Program-made: the position numbers and the translations under genes
Shown here: positions 32,239 through 41,519 of the stretch, piece after piece
Layout: every line of letters begins with the position of its first letter
Numbering within the stretch: the first letter of the stretch is position 1
The notes under the pieces: generated by a model
The model's database searches: none
Told to the model about the DNA's origin: nothing
Seen by the model: only the letters and a program-made list of their open reading frames with translations
Source of the DNA: Candidatus Omnitrophota bacterium
GTDB taxonomy: Bacteria > Omnitrophota > Gorgyraeia > Zapsychrales > Zapsychraceae
DNA: 58,428 nucleotides
NCBI GenBank assembly: GCA_023247445.1
Contig: JAHFGL010000011.1
Coordinates: 1 to 58,428 of the forward strand
Reading direction: 5' to 3'

Positions 32239-32931
32239 ATGAAAAAAAATACAACAGAGTCGATAATATCACCTTCTGACATCCCGCTTTTTAAAGGCTT
32301 ACCTTCAACAGAATTAAATCTTATTAAAAAATGTCTTCAGATAAAATCGTTTAAAAAAGGTGAAATAATGTTTATCGCAGGGGAGGCCTGTGGACGTATT
32401 CTTATCGTCCGTTCGGGGCAGATTAAAGTTTACCGAACAGCTGCCTCAGGCCGCGAGCAAATTCTTGAGATATTAGGTTCGGGAGATACTTGTGCTTGTA
32501 ATCCAGGGGTAAGCAATTGGTCGTGCACCAGCAGTTCTGAGGCGATAACCGATGGCAGCGTTTGGATTCTTGCTCGCGAACGCTATGCGCAGCTGGCTAA
32601 AAATAATGTCCATTTCTCACAGACGCTTAATCAATTGTTTGCTCACAGGCTTTGTCACTTGAGTTCGCTTATTGAAGAAGTTTCGCTCAAAGATGTTAAG
32701 AAAAGGTTGATAAAGTTTTTAGTCGATATGCTTGACAGTAAACCAGTTGCAGCAGCAGGGACCGTTCCTATTTCTCTTTCGAGAGAAGATATTGCACGTC
32801 GTCTTGGGACAGCCCGCGAAACGATTGCCCGCCATCTTCATGAATTTAAACGCTTGAAATTGATTGATATTAAGCCGCAGCAGATTATTATCCGCAATAA
32901 AGAAGGTCTCCAGAAACTTCTGGAAGCATAA
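32239..32931 (+). CDS. Crp/Fnr-family transcriptional regulator
   Basis: The 230-residue regulator has a cyclic-nucleotide-binding-like sensor domain (about 18-130: LFKGL, FKKGEIMFIAGE, ILIVRSGQIKVYR) and a C-terminal winged helix. The recognition helix reads SREDIARRLGTARETIARHLHEFKRL, very close to the E-TxxR pattern that reads TGTGA half-sites. The sensor has Cys in GDTCACNPG and NWSCTSSS, clustered Cys residues that might hold a metal or sense redox/NO. An ideal TGTGA-N6-TCACA box lies 80 nt downstream, in front of the hemerythrin/nitrate-respiration run. It is therefore the likely activator of that run, in the manner of DNR/NNR/FNR. Confidence 0.92.
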   Translation: MKKNTTESIISPSDIPLFKGLPSTELNLIKKCLQIKSFKKGEIMFIAGEACGRILIVRSGQIKVYRTAASGREQILEILGSGDTCACNPGVSNWSCTSSSEAITDGSVWILARERYAQLAKNNVHFSQTLNQLFAHRLCHLSSLIEEVSLKDVKKRLIKFLVDMLDSKPVAAAGTVPISLSREDIARRLGTARETIARHLHEFKRLKLIDIKPQQIIIRNKEGLQKLLEA

Positions 32932-33009
32932 TTATTTAATATTGTTTCAATAGCCAAGTTTCCAGTGACCGGTTTCCTGATTAATACCTAAAAATAATTT
33001 TTTGGTTTT

Positions 33010-33052
33010 TGTGACGTGTGTCACAGACAAAAAATGGGTATATCTATATAAT
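33010..33052 (+). promoter_or_regulatory. Crp/Fnr box at about -41.5 with -10 TATAAT
   Basis: TGTGACGTGTGTCACA (33010-33025) is the exact TGTGA-N6-TCACA consensus. TATAAT at 33047-33052 predicts a start near 33059, putting the box centre at about -41.5, the class II activation position. No -35 hexamer is recognisable, as expected for activator dependence. The ATG at 33061 would then be nearly leaderless. Confidence 0.82.
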
Positions 33053-33060
33053 CTTGCTTA

Positions 33061-33630
33061 ATGAGATATTGTTCGTCTATTAAAAAAGATATAAAAATTC
33101 TAAAGAATGGGATAGCAACTTTGATCCATCGTCATAAAAAAATATCAGAGAAGGCTTCTGAGATGGAAGATATTTTTATCCGTATGCGCTATGAGGGCAA
33201 GGTGAATTTTTACACAAATTTAAACAACATAAAGAAGACGCTGGTGTTTTTAAAGAAGAATTTGTTGCCTTGCATTGAAGTTGAGAATATTTGTTTTGGT
33301 TTTGTGGAAAAGCATATCCCTCGGCGACAAGCGCTTGTAAAAATTCTTGAGGCGGAGCATAAAGAAATAATATTTCTTATTAAGGGATTAAGTGATCTTG
33401 TGAATAAATTAAATAGACTTAGATCAACGATTTCGCGTACGGAGGTCATTGATAAACTTAAAGAAAAGGGGACGTACTTAAATTATTTTATCCGTCAACA
33501 TACACAGATCGAAAATGCCGAAGTATTTTCACCCATTGATAAAGAATTGGGGCCTCAGGAAAAGCAGATTCTGTTAAAAAGTTTAAAAAAGCCATTGGTT
33601 AAGTTGGCATCTTTTAAGATTCCACTGTAG
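33061..33630 (+). CDS. Hemerythrin-like (HHE) domain protein
   Basis: The 189-residue helical protein has His/Glu patterns of the hemerythrin HHE type: TLIHRHKKISEKASEMEDIF in helix 1, RRQALVKILEAEHKEIIFLIKGL in the middle, and YFIRQHTQIENAEVFSPIDKEL in the last core helix (H and E at the usual spacing). Such proteins bind a di-iron centre that senses or stores O2 or NO. It is the first gene after the Crp/Fnr box and heads the nitrate-respiration run, which fits the NO/O2 scavenging role of YtfE/DnrN-like proteins. The start is nearly on the predicted transcription start; a downstream in-frame Met is possible but would lose the first helix. Confidence 0.75.
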   Translation: MRYCSSIKKDIKILKNGIATLIHRHKKISEKASEMEDIFIRMRYEGKVNFYTNLNNIKKTLVFLKKNLLPCIEVENICFGFVEKHIPRRQALVKILEAEHKEIIFLIKGLSDLVNKLNRLRSTISRTEVIDKLKEKGTYLNYFIRQHTQIENAEVFSPIDKELGPQEKQILLKSLKKPLVKLASFKIPL

Positions 33631-33661
33631 GACTAAGATCCTAATTAAAACGGGAGTTAAG

Positions 33662-35134
33662 ATGAAATTATTATTTATTACCCCACCGATCAAGGCCTGG
33701 GCTACTCATGGAAATCACAAAGCCCCAAATCAATTTTATGCACAGTTAGCTGCCTATATTCGAAGTAAAAAAGTAGCCGAGGTCAGCATCCTTGATTGCC
33801 GGGCACAGGAACTTTCGTATGATCAAATGATTGAGGAAGTTAAACGAATCAATCCGGATTGCGTGTTGTTTGGTGATTTGCTTCATTCTACAGGGGGCCT
33901 TGCGATTATTTGGCATTTTAATGAAAGTGCGCGGTTGATTAAGGAAGTTCTTCCTAAAACAAAAACGATCGTCGGTGGTTTATGGTATTCTGCTTTTTAT
34001 GAAGAGACGATGGCAACCAATCCTCAAATTGATTTTATTATTATTGGAGAAGCGGAATTAACTTTGGAAGAGCTGCTCAATAATTTAAAATCGTCAACCA
34101 AACCATTTTCTAAAATAGCTGGGCTTGTTTCGCGTGATGCAAGTAATCATGTTTCTGTCGGTCCTCATCGGGCATTGATTCCAGATTTAAATATTCTTCC
34201 GATGCCAGCCTATGATTTATTTCCAATGGAGAAATATGTTGGACACACATATTGGAAACCTTTTGCGGAACTGATGACATCCCGCGGCTGTCCGGGGGGG
34301 TGTCATTTTTGTTATGAATGGAGTTTGTATGATCCGCGTTCAAGCACCAAAGATTTTACATCGTGGAGAGGATTTTCTCCTTCAAGGATTGTAGACGAAC
34401 TTGATTTATTAGAGAAAACTTATGGCATTAAGGTAATTGTATTCCAGGACGATGCCTTTAATGTTGATCCAAAGATGGTGGAAGCTTTTTGTAGGGAAAA
34501 GATCAAACGCGGCAATAAAATTCAATGGGTTTGTTTGGGGCGTGCTGATGATTGGTCCAAACAGAAAGACATTCTCCCGCTAATGGCTCAGGCTGGACTT
34601 TTTATGGGATTAGTAGGCGTTGAAGTCTCAACGGACCGTGAACTGATGCGAATCGGTAAAGGTGTTACACTTGCGCAAATCAAAGATACGGTTAATTCTC
34701 TTCGCGAAAATAATGTGGCAACCGTTGGCACAGTTCTCATTGGATTAGAAAATGACGATGAGAATCTTATTAAGGAACGTTTACATGTTGCTGATGAAAT
34801 TGATCCAGACATCCTTGCCCTTGATTATTTAACTCCTGTTCCTGGCTCACCTGTCTGGAAGAAATCGATTAAGAATGGATTTCTCAATCCAGCTAATATA
34901 AATCTTATCGAATGGGATTTTCATCATCCCGTTATGCCCACCAAACATTTATCAATTGAAGACGTCGGCCGACTTGGCGCATGGTGTATGCGCGAGTTTT
35001 ATTCTAAACCAGAACGTATTCACCGGATTATGACCAGCAACTATGACAATTTGGTTAAACTCTGCGTAAAAGATTTTATGAATAATATTGCTAAGTTTGA
35101 GGCAGCCTCTAGACGAGAAAAGATTTTTGTTTAA
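33662..35134 (+). CDS. B12-binding-domain radical SAM protein
   Basis: The 490-residue protein has a cobalamin-binding-like N-terminal Rossmann domain (about 1-150), including the segments NPDCVLFGDLL and TIVGGLW. The radical SAM core follows, with a CxxxCxxC cluster motif in RGCPGGCHFCYEW (near 215-222), GLVGVEV, a TVGTVLIGLENDDE strand and a C-terminal helical tail. Relatives include BchE/HpnP-like methyltransferases and cyclases of anaerobic pigment, hopanoid or cofactor synthesis. The substrate is not evident. GGGAGTTAAG gives the ribosome-binding site. Gene order places it between the hemerythrin-like gene and a second radical SAM gene. Confidence 0.9.
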   Translation: MKLLFITPPIKAWATHGNHKAPNQFYAQLAAYIRSKKVAEVSILDCRAQELSYDQMIEEVKRINPDCVLFGDLLHSTGGLAIIWHFNESARLIKEVLPKTKTIVGGLWYSAFYEETMATNPQIDFIIIGEAELTLEELLNNLKSSTKPFSKIAGLVSRDASNHVSVGPHRALIPDLNILPMPAYDLFPMEKYVGHTYWKPFAELMTSRGCPGGCHFCYEWSLYDPRSSTKDFTSWRGFSPSRIVDELDLLEKTYGIKVIVFQDDAFNVDPKMVEAFCREKIKRGNKIQWVCLGRADDWSKQKDILPLMAQAGLFMGLVGVEVSTDRELMRIGKGVTLAQIKDTVNSLRENNVATVGTVLIGLENDDENLIKERLHVADEIDPDILALDYLTPVPGSPVWKKSIKNGFLNPANINLIEWDFHHPVMPTKHLSIEDVGRLGAWCMREFYSKPERIHRIMTSNYDNLVKLCVKDFMNNIAKFEAASRREKIFV

Positions 35135-35150
35135 GAAAGAGGAGGGCTTT

Positions 35151-35957
35151 ATGGCCAACTCATTTCACTATATCTACGGTCCCGTTGAATCCTGGCGGAT
35201 GGGAAAGTCGTTGGGGATCGACCCGCTTTCTGATAAAGCCAAAATTTGTAATTTAAATTGTGTTTATTGCCAGTTGGGCAAAACACATGTGCTAACTAAT
35301 GAGCGTAAAGAATACGTAGCAACGGATATCATCATTGCTGAGATTGATAAATTTTTTAATGAAAACCCATCAATTGTTGAGAACATTGATTATCTAACTT
35401 TCTCTGGCCGTGGTGAACCAACGCTAGCTAGTAATTTAGGCGATATGATTAGAAGCATTCGAAAAATTCGTAAAGAACAGATTGCGGTGATTACCAATTC
35501 AACGTTAATGCACATCAAACAGGTTCAGCGTGATTTAAGCGAAGCGGATTTAGTTTTAGCGAAGCTCGATGCCTGTGATGAGTTTTCATTTAAAGAAATT
35601 GATAAGGCCATTTTAGGTATAAGTTTTGAAAAAGTTTTAGGGGGGATCAAGAGTTTTCGAGATCTTTATCGCGGCCAATTAGCTATTCAGATCATGTTTG
35701 TCGAGGATAACCGAAAATATGCAAAAGAAATTGCTGAACTCATAAGAAATATTAATGCCGATGAAGTCCAAATTAACACACCTTTAAGGCCATCAGCCGC
35801 CAAGCCCTTAGATAAGAAGGGAATCCAAGAGATCAAATCATATTTTTACGGCATTCCGGCAGTTACCGTATATGAGCATGAGCGCAAAGAAACAATTCCA
35901 ATGGATGAGCAAGATACAATTCTGCGCCATGGGAATTATAAAGTTAATATTCAATAA
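35151..35957 (+). CDS. Radical SAM protein (COG0731-like)
   Basis: The start at 35151 follows AGGAGGGC by 5 nt; an earlier in-frame Met overlaps the previous gene and has no ribosome-binding site. The 268 residues begin with YIYGPVESWRMGKSLGIDPLS. The CNLNCVYCQLG cluster motif follows (Cys near 33, 37 and 40), then DYLTFSGRGEPTLA and ITNSTL. This order matches the small wyosine-like radical SAM family common in anaerobes, whose members modify proteins or RNA bases; the substrate is unproven. It is 19 nt upstream of nrdD. Confidence 0.9.
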   Translation: MANSFHYIYGPVESWRMGKSLGIDPLSDKAKICNLNCVYCQLGKTHVLTNERKEYVATDIIIAEIDKFFNENPSIVENIDYLTFSGRGEPTLASNLGDMIRSIRKIRKEQIAVITNSTLMHIKQVQRDLSEADLVLAKLDACDEFSFKEIDKAILGISFEKVLGGIKSFRDLYRGQLAIQIMFVEDNRKYAKEIAELIRNINADEVQINTPLRPSAAKPLDKKGIQEIKSYFYGIPAVTVYEHERKETIPMDEQDTILRHGNYKVNIQ

Positions 35958-35976
35958 CATTTTCAGGGAGGGGCTG

Positions 35977-38088
35977 ATGATGCCGTTATCCAAAACATTG
36001 ACCAAAGTTATCAAACGAAATGGCAGGGAAGAAACTTTTAATCCACACAAAATTAGAGCAGCGATTGCTAAAGCTGGTGAGGCAACGGGAGAATTTGACG
36101 AGATTGTTGCTCGAAAATTAACTCTACGTGTGCTTGTTGTTTTACATCAACTTGAGAAAGAAACCCCACCCACGGTTGAGGAAATTCAAGATATTGTTGA
36201 AGATGTCCTTTTAACGTCTCCTTATCGTAGGACAGCCAAAGCCTATATTTTGTACCGCGAACAGCATTCTCAGATTCGTGAGATAGCTAATAAATTCAAT
36301 ACGGATCTCGTGACTCGATATCTAAACAGAGATGATTGGAAAGTTAATGAAAATAGCAATATGGCATTTTCATTGCAAGGACTAAATCATTATATTTCAT
36401 CGGAAGTCAGCCAAGTTTATTGGCTAAATAAAGTTTATCCTTTCGAAATACGAGAAGCTCATCAAAATGGTGATTTTCATATTCATGATTTGGGACTTAT
36501 CAGTGTTTATTGTGTTGGATGGGATTTGCAGGATTTGTTAACGGAGGGGTTTAAAGGCGTATCTGGAAAGATGGAATCAGCGCCGGCCAAGCATCTCCGC
36601 AGTGCGTTAGGACAAATTGTGAATTTCTTTTATACGTTACAAGGAGAAGCCGCTGGGGCGCAGGCATTTTCAAATTTTGATACCCTTTTGGCGCCATTTA
36701 TTCGATATGACAGATTAACTTATAGAGAAGTTAAGCAGGCCCTTCAAGAATTTGTATTTAATGTCAATGTTCCAACGCGTGTTGGCTTTCAAACTCCGTT
36801 TACAAATATCACGATGGATTTAAAGCCACCTTCTTATTATCTTGATCATGGTGTTATCATCGGTGGAAAAATTCAGGATGCGACATACAAAGAGTTTGCG
36901 CAAGAGCAAGAGATGTTTAATAAAGCTTTTTTAGAAGTGATGCTTGAAGGTGATGCTAAAGGCCGAGTTTTTACCTTCCCAATCCCAACGTATAACATTA
37001 CAAAGGATTTCGATTGGGATAATCCTAACATAAATTTACTGTGGGAAATGACGGCTAAGTATGGGATCCCCTATTTTTCAAATTTTATTAATTCTGATAT
37101 GAATCCCGATGATGCGCGAAGCATGTGCTGTCGTTTGCGTCTAGATAACCGGGAGCTACGTAGTCGTGGCGGCGGGCTATTTGGGGCTACGCCTTTGACA
37201 GGATCAATTGGAGTCGTGACGATCAATATGCCAAGGATTGGTTCACGGTCGAAAACAAAAGAAGAGTTTTATGAGCGCCTAGAACATCAGATGCTCTTGG
37301 CAAAAGAAAGTTTGGAAATTAAACGAAAGATTTTAGAGAAATTTACTGATCAAAATCTTTATCCATATATTAAATTTTATTTGCGGAAAATTAAAATGCG
37401 CTTTGATCAATATTGGAAGAATCATTTCTCAACTATTGGATTGGTTGGTATGAATGAGGCCTGCTTGAATCTTATGGGTGAAGATATTGCCTCGGCTAAA
37501 GGATCTGCTTTTGCCCAAGAGGTTCTGGAATTTATGAGAAAAAAATTAATTAAATTTCAGGAAGAAACAGGAAATATTTTTAATCTTGAAGCAACGCCCG
37601 CCGAAGGGTGTTCGTATCGTTTAGCCAAAAAAGATAAGGCTAATAATTCACATATTATTTGTGCCAATGAAGATCAATATCAGCAAGGACACGAGCCTTT
37701 TTATACCAACTCAACACATCTTCCGGTGAATTATTCTGAAGATATCTTTGAAGTTTTGGAGCATCAGGATAACTTGCAGACAAAATATACCGGGGGCACC
37801 GTTTTGCATGGATTTGTCGGTGAGAAAATCCACAATATTGAAGGGCTTAAGCAACTTGTGAGAATTATCTGCCAGAAATTTAGATTGCCTTATTTTACAA
37901 TTACACCAACTTTTAGTGTTTGTCCTAACTGTGGTTATAAAGCTGGTGAATATAAATTATGCGATGGGTGCCACAGTAGTTGTGAAGTTTATTCAAGGGT
38001 GGTTGGATATTTACGCCCAGTTGCACAATGGAATAAAGGGAAAAAGGAAGAGTTTGTTGAGCGAAAGACTTATAAAATATGCGCATAG
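35977..38088 (+). CDS. nrdD: Anaerobic ribonucleoside-triphosphate reductase (class III)
   Basis: The start at 35977 (or 35980) follows GGGAGGGGCTG; upstream in-frame Met codons have no ribosome-binding site. The 703-residue protein has an N-terminal ATP-cone (about 5-100: KRNGREETFNPHKI) for allosteric control. The catalytic ten-stranded barrel follows. Near the C-terminus is a four-Cys zinc site (CPNCGY...CDGCHSSC) and the glycyl-radical loop RVVGYLRPV. It reduces NTPs to dNTPs without oxygen. The activase gene overlaps its 3' end by 10 nt. Its place under a Crp/Fnr-controlled run matches anaerobic induction. Confidence 0.97.
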   Translation: MMPLSKTLTKVIKRNGREETFNPHKIRAAIAKAGEATGEFDEIVARKLTLRVLVVLHQLEKETPPTVEEIQDIVEDVLLTSPYRRTAKAYILYREQHSQIREIANKFNTDLVTRYLNRDDWKVNENSNMAFSLQGLNHYISSEVSQVYWLNKVYPFEIREAHQNGDFHIHDLGLISVYCVGWDLQDLLTEGFKGVSGKMESAPAKHLRSALGQIVNFFYTLQGEAAGAQAFSNFDTLLAPFIRYDRLTYREVKQALQEFVFNVNVPTRVGFQTPFTNITMDLKPPSYYLDHGVIIGGKIQDATYKEFAQEQEMFNKAFLEVMLEGDAKGRVFTFPIPTYNITKDFDWDNPNINLLWEMTAKYGIPYFSNFINSDMNPDDARSMCCRLRLDNRELRSRGGGLFGATPLTGSIGVVTINMPRIGSRSKTKEEFYERLEHQMLLAKESLEIKRKILEKFTDQNLYPYIKFYLRKIKMRFDQYWKNHFSTIGLVGMNEACLNLMGEDIASAKGSAFAQEVLEFMRKKLIKFQEETGNIFNLEATPAEGCSYRLAKKDKANNSHIICANEDQYQQGHEPFYTNSTHLPVNYSEDIFEVLEHQDNLQTKYTGGTVLHGFVGEKIHNIEGLKQLVRIICQKFRLPYFTITPTFSVCPNCGYKAGEYKLCDGCHSSCEVYSRVVGYLRPVAQWNKGKKEEFVERKTYKICA

Positions 38089-38786
38089 GCGGTTTACAAA
38101 AGTTTTCGTTAATTGATTATCCTGGGAAAGTATCGTGTGTTATTTTTACACAAGGGTGTAATTTTCGCTGTTGCTATTGTCATAATCCTGAGTTAGTCGT
38201 CGCGGAAAAATTTTGTCCAACAATTCCAGAAAAGGAAGTCTTTGAATTTTTAAGAAGTCGTCAGAAGTATCTTCAAGGCGTCGTTGTGTCGGGTGGAGAA
38301 GCAACGATCCATGTGGATCTTGTTTCATTTTTGAATAGGATTAAGCAACTGGGATATTTGATCAAGATTGATACCAACGGAAGTCTGCCGAATCAGCTCA
38401 AATCATTGATTCAACTGAAATTAGTCAATTATATTGCCATGGACATCAAGGCTCCTTTAGTGCGTTATCAAAAACTTGCTGGTCAATCTTTTGATGTCCA
38501 GAACATTAAAGAAAGTATTGATCTGATTATTAATTCTGGAATTAAGCATCAGTTTCGTACGACAATTATAAAAGATTTATTTTTGGATGATGATTTGTGT
38601 CAAATCCGTCAGCTGATTCAGGGGGCAGGGAGCTATTGCTTACAAAAAGTCAGATTAGATGAGAAAATTTTAGACAAAAGTCTTTTGTCACAACAACAAT
38701 TCTCTGATGATGAATTCAACAACCTTAATCAAAGATTTCAAATTAGGGAATTTCAATCTACAGGTTGCGGGCGTGCGAATGAATAA
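38079..38786 (+). CDS. nrdG: Anaerobic ribonucleotide reductase activating radical SAM protein
   Basis: The 235-residue activase begins IGGLQKFSLIDYPGK and carries the cluster motif CNFRCCYC, then VVVSGGEAT and IDTNGSLP. YIAMDIKAPL and LRTTI-like segments follow. It is the TIGR02495-type activase that generates the glycyl radical on NrdD using SAM and a reduced 4Fe-4S cluster. The ATG lies inside the end of nrdD, so the pair is translationally coupled. A degenerate stretch encoding IAMDIKAPL recurs at 51176-51202, a possible remnant of a second activase. Confidence 0.95.
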   Translation: MRIGGLQKFSLIDYPGKVSCVIFTQGCNFRCCYCHNPELVVAEKFCPTIPEKEVFEFLRSRQKYLQGVVVSGGEATIHVDLVSFLNRIKQLGYLIKIDTNGSLPNQLKSLIQLKLVNYIAMDIKAPLVRYQKLAGQSFDVQNIKESIDLIINSGIKHQFRTTIIKDLFLDDDLCQIRQLIQGAGSYCLQKVRLDEKILDKSLLSQQQFSDDEFNNLNQRFQIREFQSTGCGRANE

Positions 38787-40041
38787 ATTTAACGAGATCA
38801 TTAACATCATATGCCGCGAACCTTATCGGTTGTTTTTTCCTTTAGGTGTTGGGATGGGTGTCGTTGGAATTGGCCCGTGGCTTTTGTATGCCCTGAAATT
38901 AAGTGCTTCTTATTCGGGAGTTTTTCATTCCTCCATGCAAATGTTGGTTTATATGAATTGCTTCATTATTGGTTTCTTGATGACATTTATTCCACGTTTT
39001 ACTGGAACTTTTTATTCCAATAAAGCTGAAGTATTTTCGTTCCTATTGCTTCTTATTGGGATGGCATTTTTTTTACAACGGCAAGAATGGATAATGGCAC
39101 AAATTTTGTATTTGATATGGCTCGTTCTTTTAGTTGTTTTTGTGATGCGGCGCGTTGTCCATCGCAAAAGTACCGGAGGAAATCCTCCCGTTGAATTGAT
39201 TTGGATCCCCGTAGCCATTCTGCATGCTTTTATCGGAGTAATTATTCTTTTATTAGCCCAGTGGCAAATCATTCCGGGGGGCATGTCAAAAATTGGGCGA
39301 CCGATGATGGAGCAAGGGTTTCTTATTTCAATTGTTTTGGGCATTGGTGGATTTTTGATTCCCCGCATCTTAGGAATATATCAAAAAGAGGAGGTAAATC
39401 CTGGAGGATGCTGTGGATCATGTGTTTGCGCAGCGCGAAAGATTTCTCCAGTGATCAAGTCATTATGGTTTCATGTGGGGTGTAGTATTCTTCTTTTTAT
39501 CAGTTTTTGGTTTCAAGACCCGGCATGGCTTGGTGCTGGTTATGCTTTTAAAGGGATTGTCGCTATGAGCCAATTTCTTTGGACACGGACGCTAACGCGA
39601 TATCCTCGCAACATTGGCCTTTATGGAAAAATTGCCTGGGGATCCTGTTGGATGGTTGTCATTGGCTTTTGTGGTGCAGCATTTTTCCCTCGATACGATG
39701 TTGAAATGCTTCATATTACTTTTATCGGTGGATTTAGTTTAATGACATTTGCGATTGCAACAATGGTAATCTTTTCTCATAGCGGTCAGGCGGAACAATT
39801 GAAAAATCCTCTTTGGATATTGTGGGTTGTTTTGTTGGCGGTGGGGTTTACTTTATTAAAGCGACTGTCAGTTGTTTTTTTTCCAGAATCGTATTTTAAT
39901 CTGCTAGGGATGGCGTCAACTGCGTGGATCTTTGGCGCGGGAGCATGGCTTATTTTCGTTTTACCAAAGTTATTTTATGTTCCGAATGAAGATGAATTCG
40001 CAAAGATGCATGAACAATCAAAGCAGCGATCTAATGGTTAA
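38779..40041 (+). CDS. nnrS: NnrS family membrane protein
   Basis: The start at 38779 overlaps the nrdG stop in ATGAATAA; the alternative upstream Met at 38707 lies deep within nrdG. The 420-residue protein has about 12 hydrophobic helices, starting with EPYRLFFPLGVGMGVVGIGPWLLY. HSSMQMLVYMNCFIIGFLMTFIPRF follows, the hallmark NnrS start. GHF-type and HSG-type His near the C-terminus (MLHITFIGGFSLMTFAIATMVIFSHSG) complete the pattern. NnrS proteins bind heme/copper and protect cells against nitric oxide and its by-products. A Cys-rich GGCCGSCVCAA loop near residue 210 is unusual. Position beside nitrate genes supports a role in nitrosative stress. Confidence 0.92.
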   Translation: MNKFNEIINIICREPYRLFFPLGVGMGVVGIGPWLLYALKLSASYSGVFHSSMQMLVYMNCFIIGFLMTFIPRFTGTFYSNKAEVFSFLLLLIGMAFFLQRQEWIMAQILYLIWLVLLVVFVMRRVVHRKSTGGNPPVELIWIPVAILHAFIGVIILLLAQWQIIPGGMSKIGRPMMEQGFLISIVLGIGGFLIPRILGIYQKEEVNPGGCCGSCVCAARKISPVIKSLWFHVGCSILLFISFWFQDPAWLGAGYAFKGIVAMSQFLWTRTLTRYPRNIGLYGKIAWGSCWMVVIGFCGAAFFPRYDVEMLHITFIGGFSLMTFAIATMVIFSHSGQAEQLKNPLWILWVVLLAVGFTLLKRLSVVFFPESYFNLLGMASTAWIFGAGAWLIFVLPKLFYVPNEDEFAKMHEQSKQRSNG

Positions 40042-40070
40042 GAAAGAAGTGCTATCGACAGGTTGAATAA

Positions 40071-41483
40071 ATGAAAAATAAATGGGAAATATTTGAGGGA
40101 AAAGGATCGTTGATGGCTAAGATCATTCAGCAGATAGCTGATAATGTCATGATAACTGATAAAGAAGGTGTTGTTTTGTATGTAAATTCTGCCTTTGAAA
40201 AGACGACAGGTTATATGAAAGATGAAATTATCGGGCAAAATCCCCGGATCCTTCAATCAGGAGAACATGGGAAAGCCTATTATTCAAGATTGTGGTCAAC
40301 GATTTTGACCGGCAACATTTTTAAAGCTCAGACAATTAATAAAAAAAGAGGAGGATCATTGTATACCGCTGATCAAACGATTTCTCCAATTATGAACGAG
40401 GCCGGTGAAATTACACATTTTGTTTCTGTGTGGAGAGATATTAGCGAACTTGTTAAGGCTGAAGAGGAAATGAAGCGGTTAAGGAATCAGATAGATTTAG
40501 AAAAAAGAAAGTTAGAACAAGTTTTGAATATAGAAGAGCATCTAAATACAATTTTTGATTTACATAAATTAATCGACTTTATTGTTAATCATACAACCGC
40601 CATTTTAGAGGCGCAAAAATGTTCTGTTATGTTCATTGATGAGAATAGTGGTGAATTATGTGTAAAAGGATTTAAAGGGATTGACCCAGCGCTAGTTGCT
40701 GATAAGCGTCTTAAGGTCGGTGATCCTATTGCAGGGATGATTGCTCTCGAAGGTAAGCCGGTTCTGGTTACGGATATTGAAAGCGATAAGCGATTTTTAA
40801 GGGAGAATAGACCATCTTATAAAAGTAAATCATTCATCAGCGCACCCATTAGGTTGGGGAAGAGTTTCATTGGTGTCATCAGTCTTGCGGATAAATTCAC
40901 GGACAAAGGTGTTTTTACGGATCTTGATTTAAAGATTCTTTGCATGATTGTTCGTCAGGCGGCGGTGGCTATTGAGAATGCAAGAATGTATCGACAATTG
41001 AATTATTTAACTGTCACCGATCCGATTACCAATATACACAATTACCGTTTTCTTGTTGAGAAATTAGATTATGAAATTCAAAGGTTAAAACGTTTTGGAG
41101 GAACATTGTGCATCGCGATGATCGATATTGATAATTTTAAATCTTATAATGACGATTTCGGTCACTTGGAAGGTGACAACCTCCTTCGAGAAATAGCAAA
41201 GCTATTAGAGCAGGCCTTGCGAAAAGTTGATATTGCTTGTCGTTATGCGGGAGATGAATTTGTTATGATATTACCTGAAACGAATTCGGTGGGAGCTGAA
41301 ACTGTTGCTAGAAGAATAATGAAAAGGATGGAAGATCTTTTGCTTAAGAGGGCAGTAACGCTTAGCATTGGAATTGCGCAGTACTCATCGCCAATGGATC
41401 GAACGGAATTAATCCTCAAGGCCGACACCGCTTTGTATACGGCCAAAAAAGAGGGGAAGAACAAGATTTGTATTAATAGTTAA
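40071..41483 (+). CDS. PAS-GAF-GGDEF diguanylate cyclase
   Basis: The 470-residue cytoplasmic protein has a PAS domain (about 15-125: ADNVMITDKEGVVLYVN, VWRDISE), a short coiled coil, a GAF domain (about 150-305) and a GGDEF domain (about 310-470). The active-site loop is AGDEF, a known active variant. An RxxD inhibitory site (RKVD) lies five residues before it, so product inhibition is expected. It makes cyclic di-GMP. It sits 29 nt after nnrS within the nitrate run, so oxygen, NO or redox input to PAS/GAF is a reasonable guess. It could balance the HD-GYP enzymes at both window ends. Confidence 0.95.
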   Translation: MKNKWEIFEGKGSLMAKIIQQIADNVMITDKEGVVLYVNSAFEKTTGYMKDEIIGQNPRILQSGEHGKAYYSRLWSTILTGNIFKAQTINKKRGGSLYTADQTISPIMNEAGEITHFVSVWRDISELVKAEEEMKRLRNQIDLEKRKLEQVLNIEEHLNTIFDLHKLIDFIVNHTTAILEAQKCSVMFIDENSGELCVKGFKGIDPALVADKRLKVGDPIAGMIALEGKPVLVTDIESDKRFLRENRPSYKSKSFISAPIRLGKSFIGVISLADKFTDKGVFTDLDLKILCMIVRQAAVAIENARMYRQLNYLTVTDPITNIHNYRFLVEKLDYEIQRLKRFGGTLCIAMIDIDNFKSYNDDFGHLEGDNLLREIAKLLEQALRKVDIACRYAGDEFVMILPETNSVGAETVARRIMKRMEDLLLKRAVTLSIGIAQYSSPMDRTELILKADTALYTAKKEGKNKICINS

Positions 41484-41519
41484 ATTAGTTGTTGGTTCTG
41501 AGCCGAAGAGGGTTACGCA

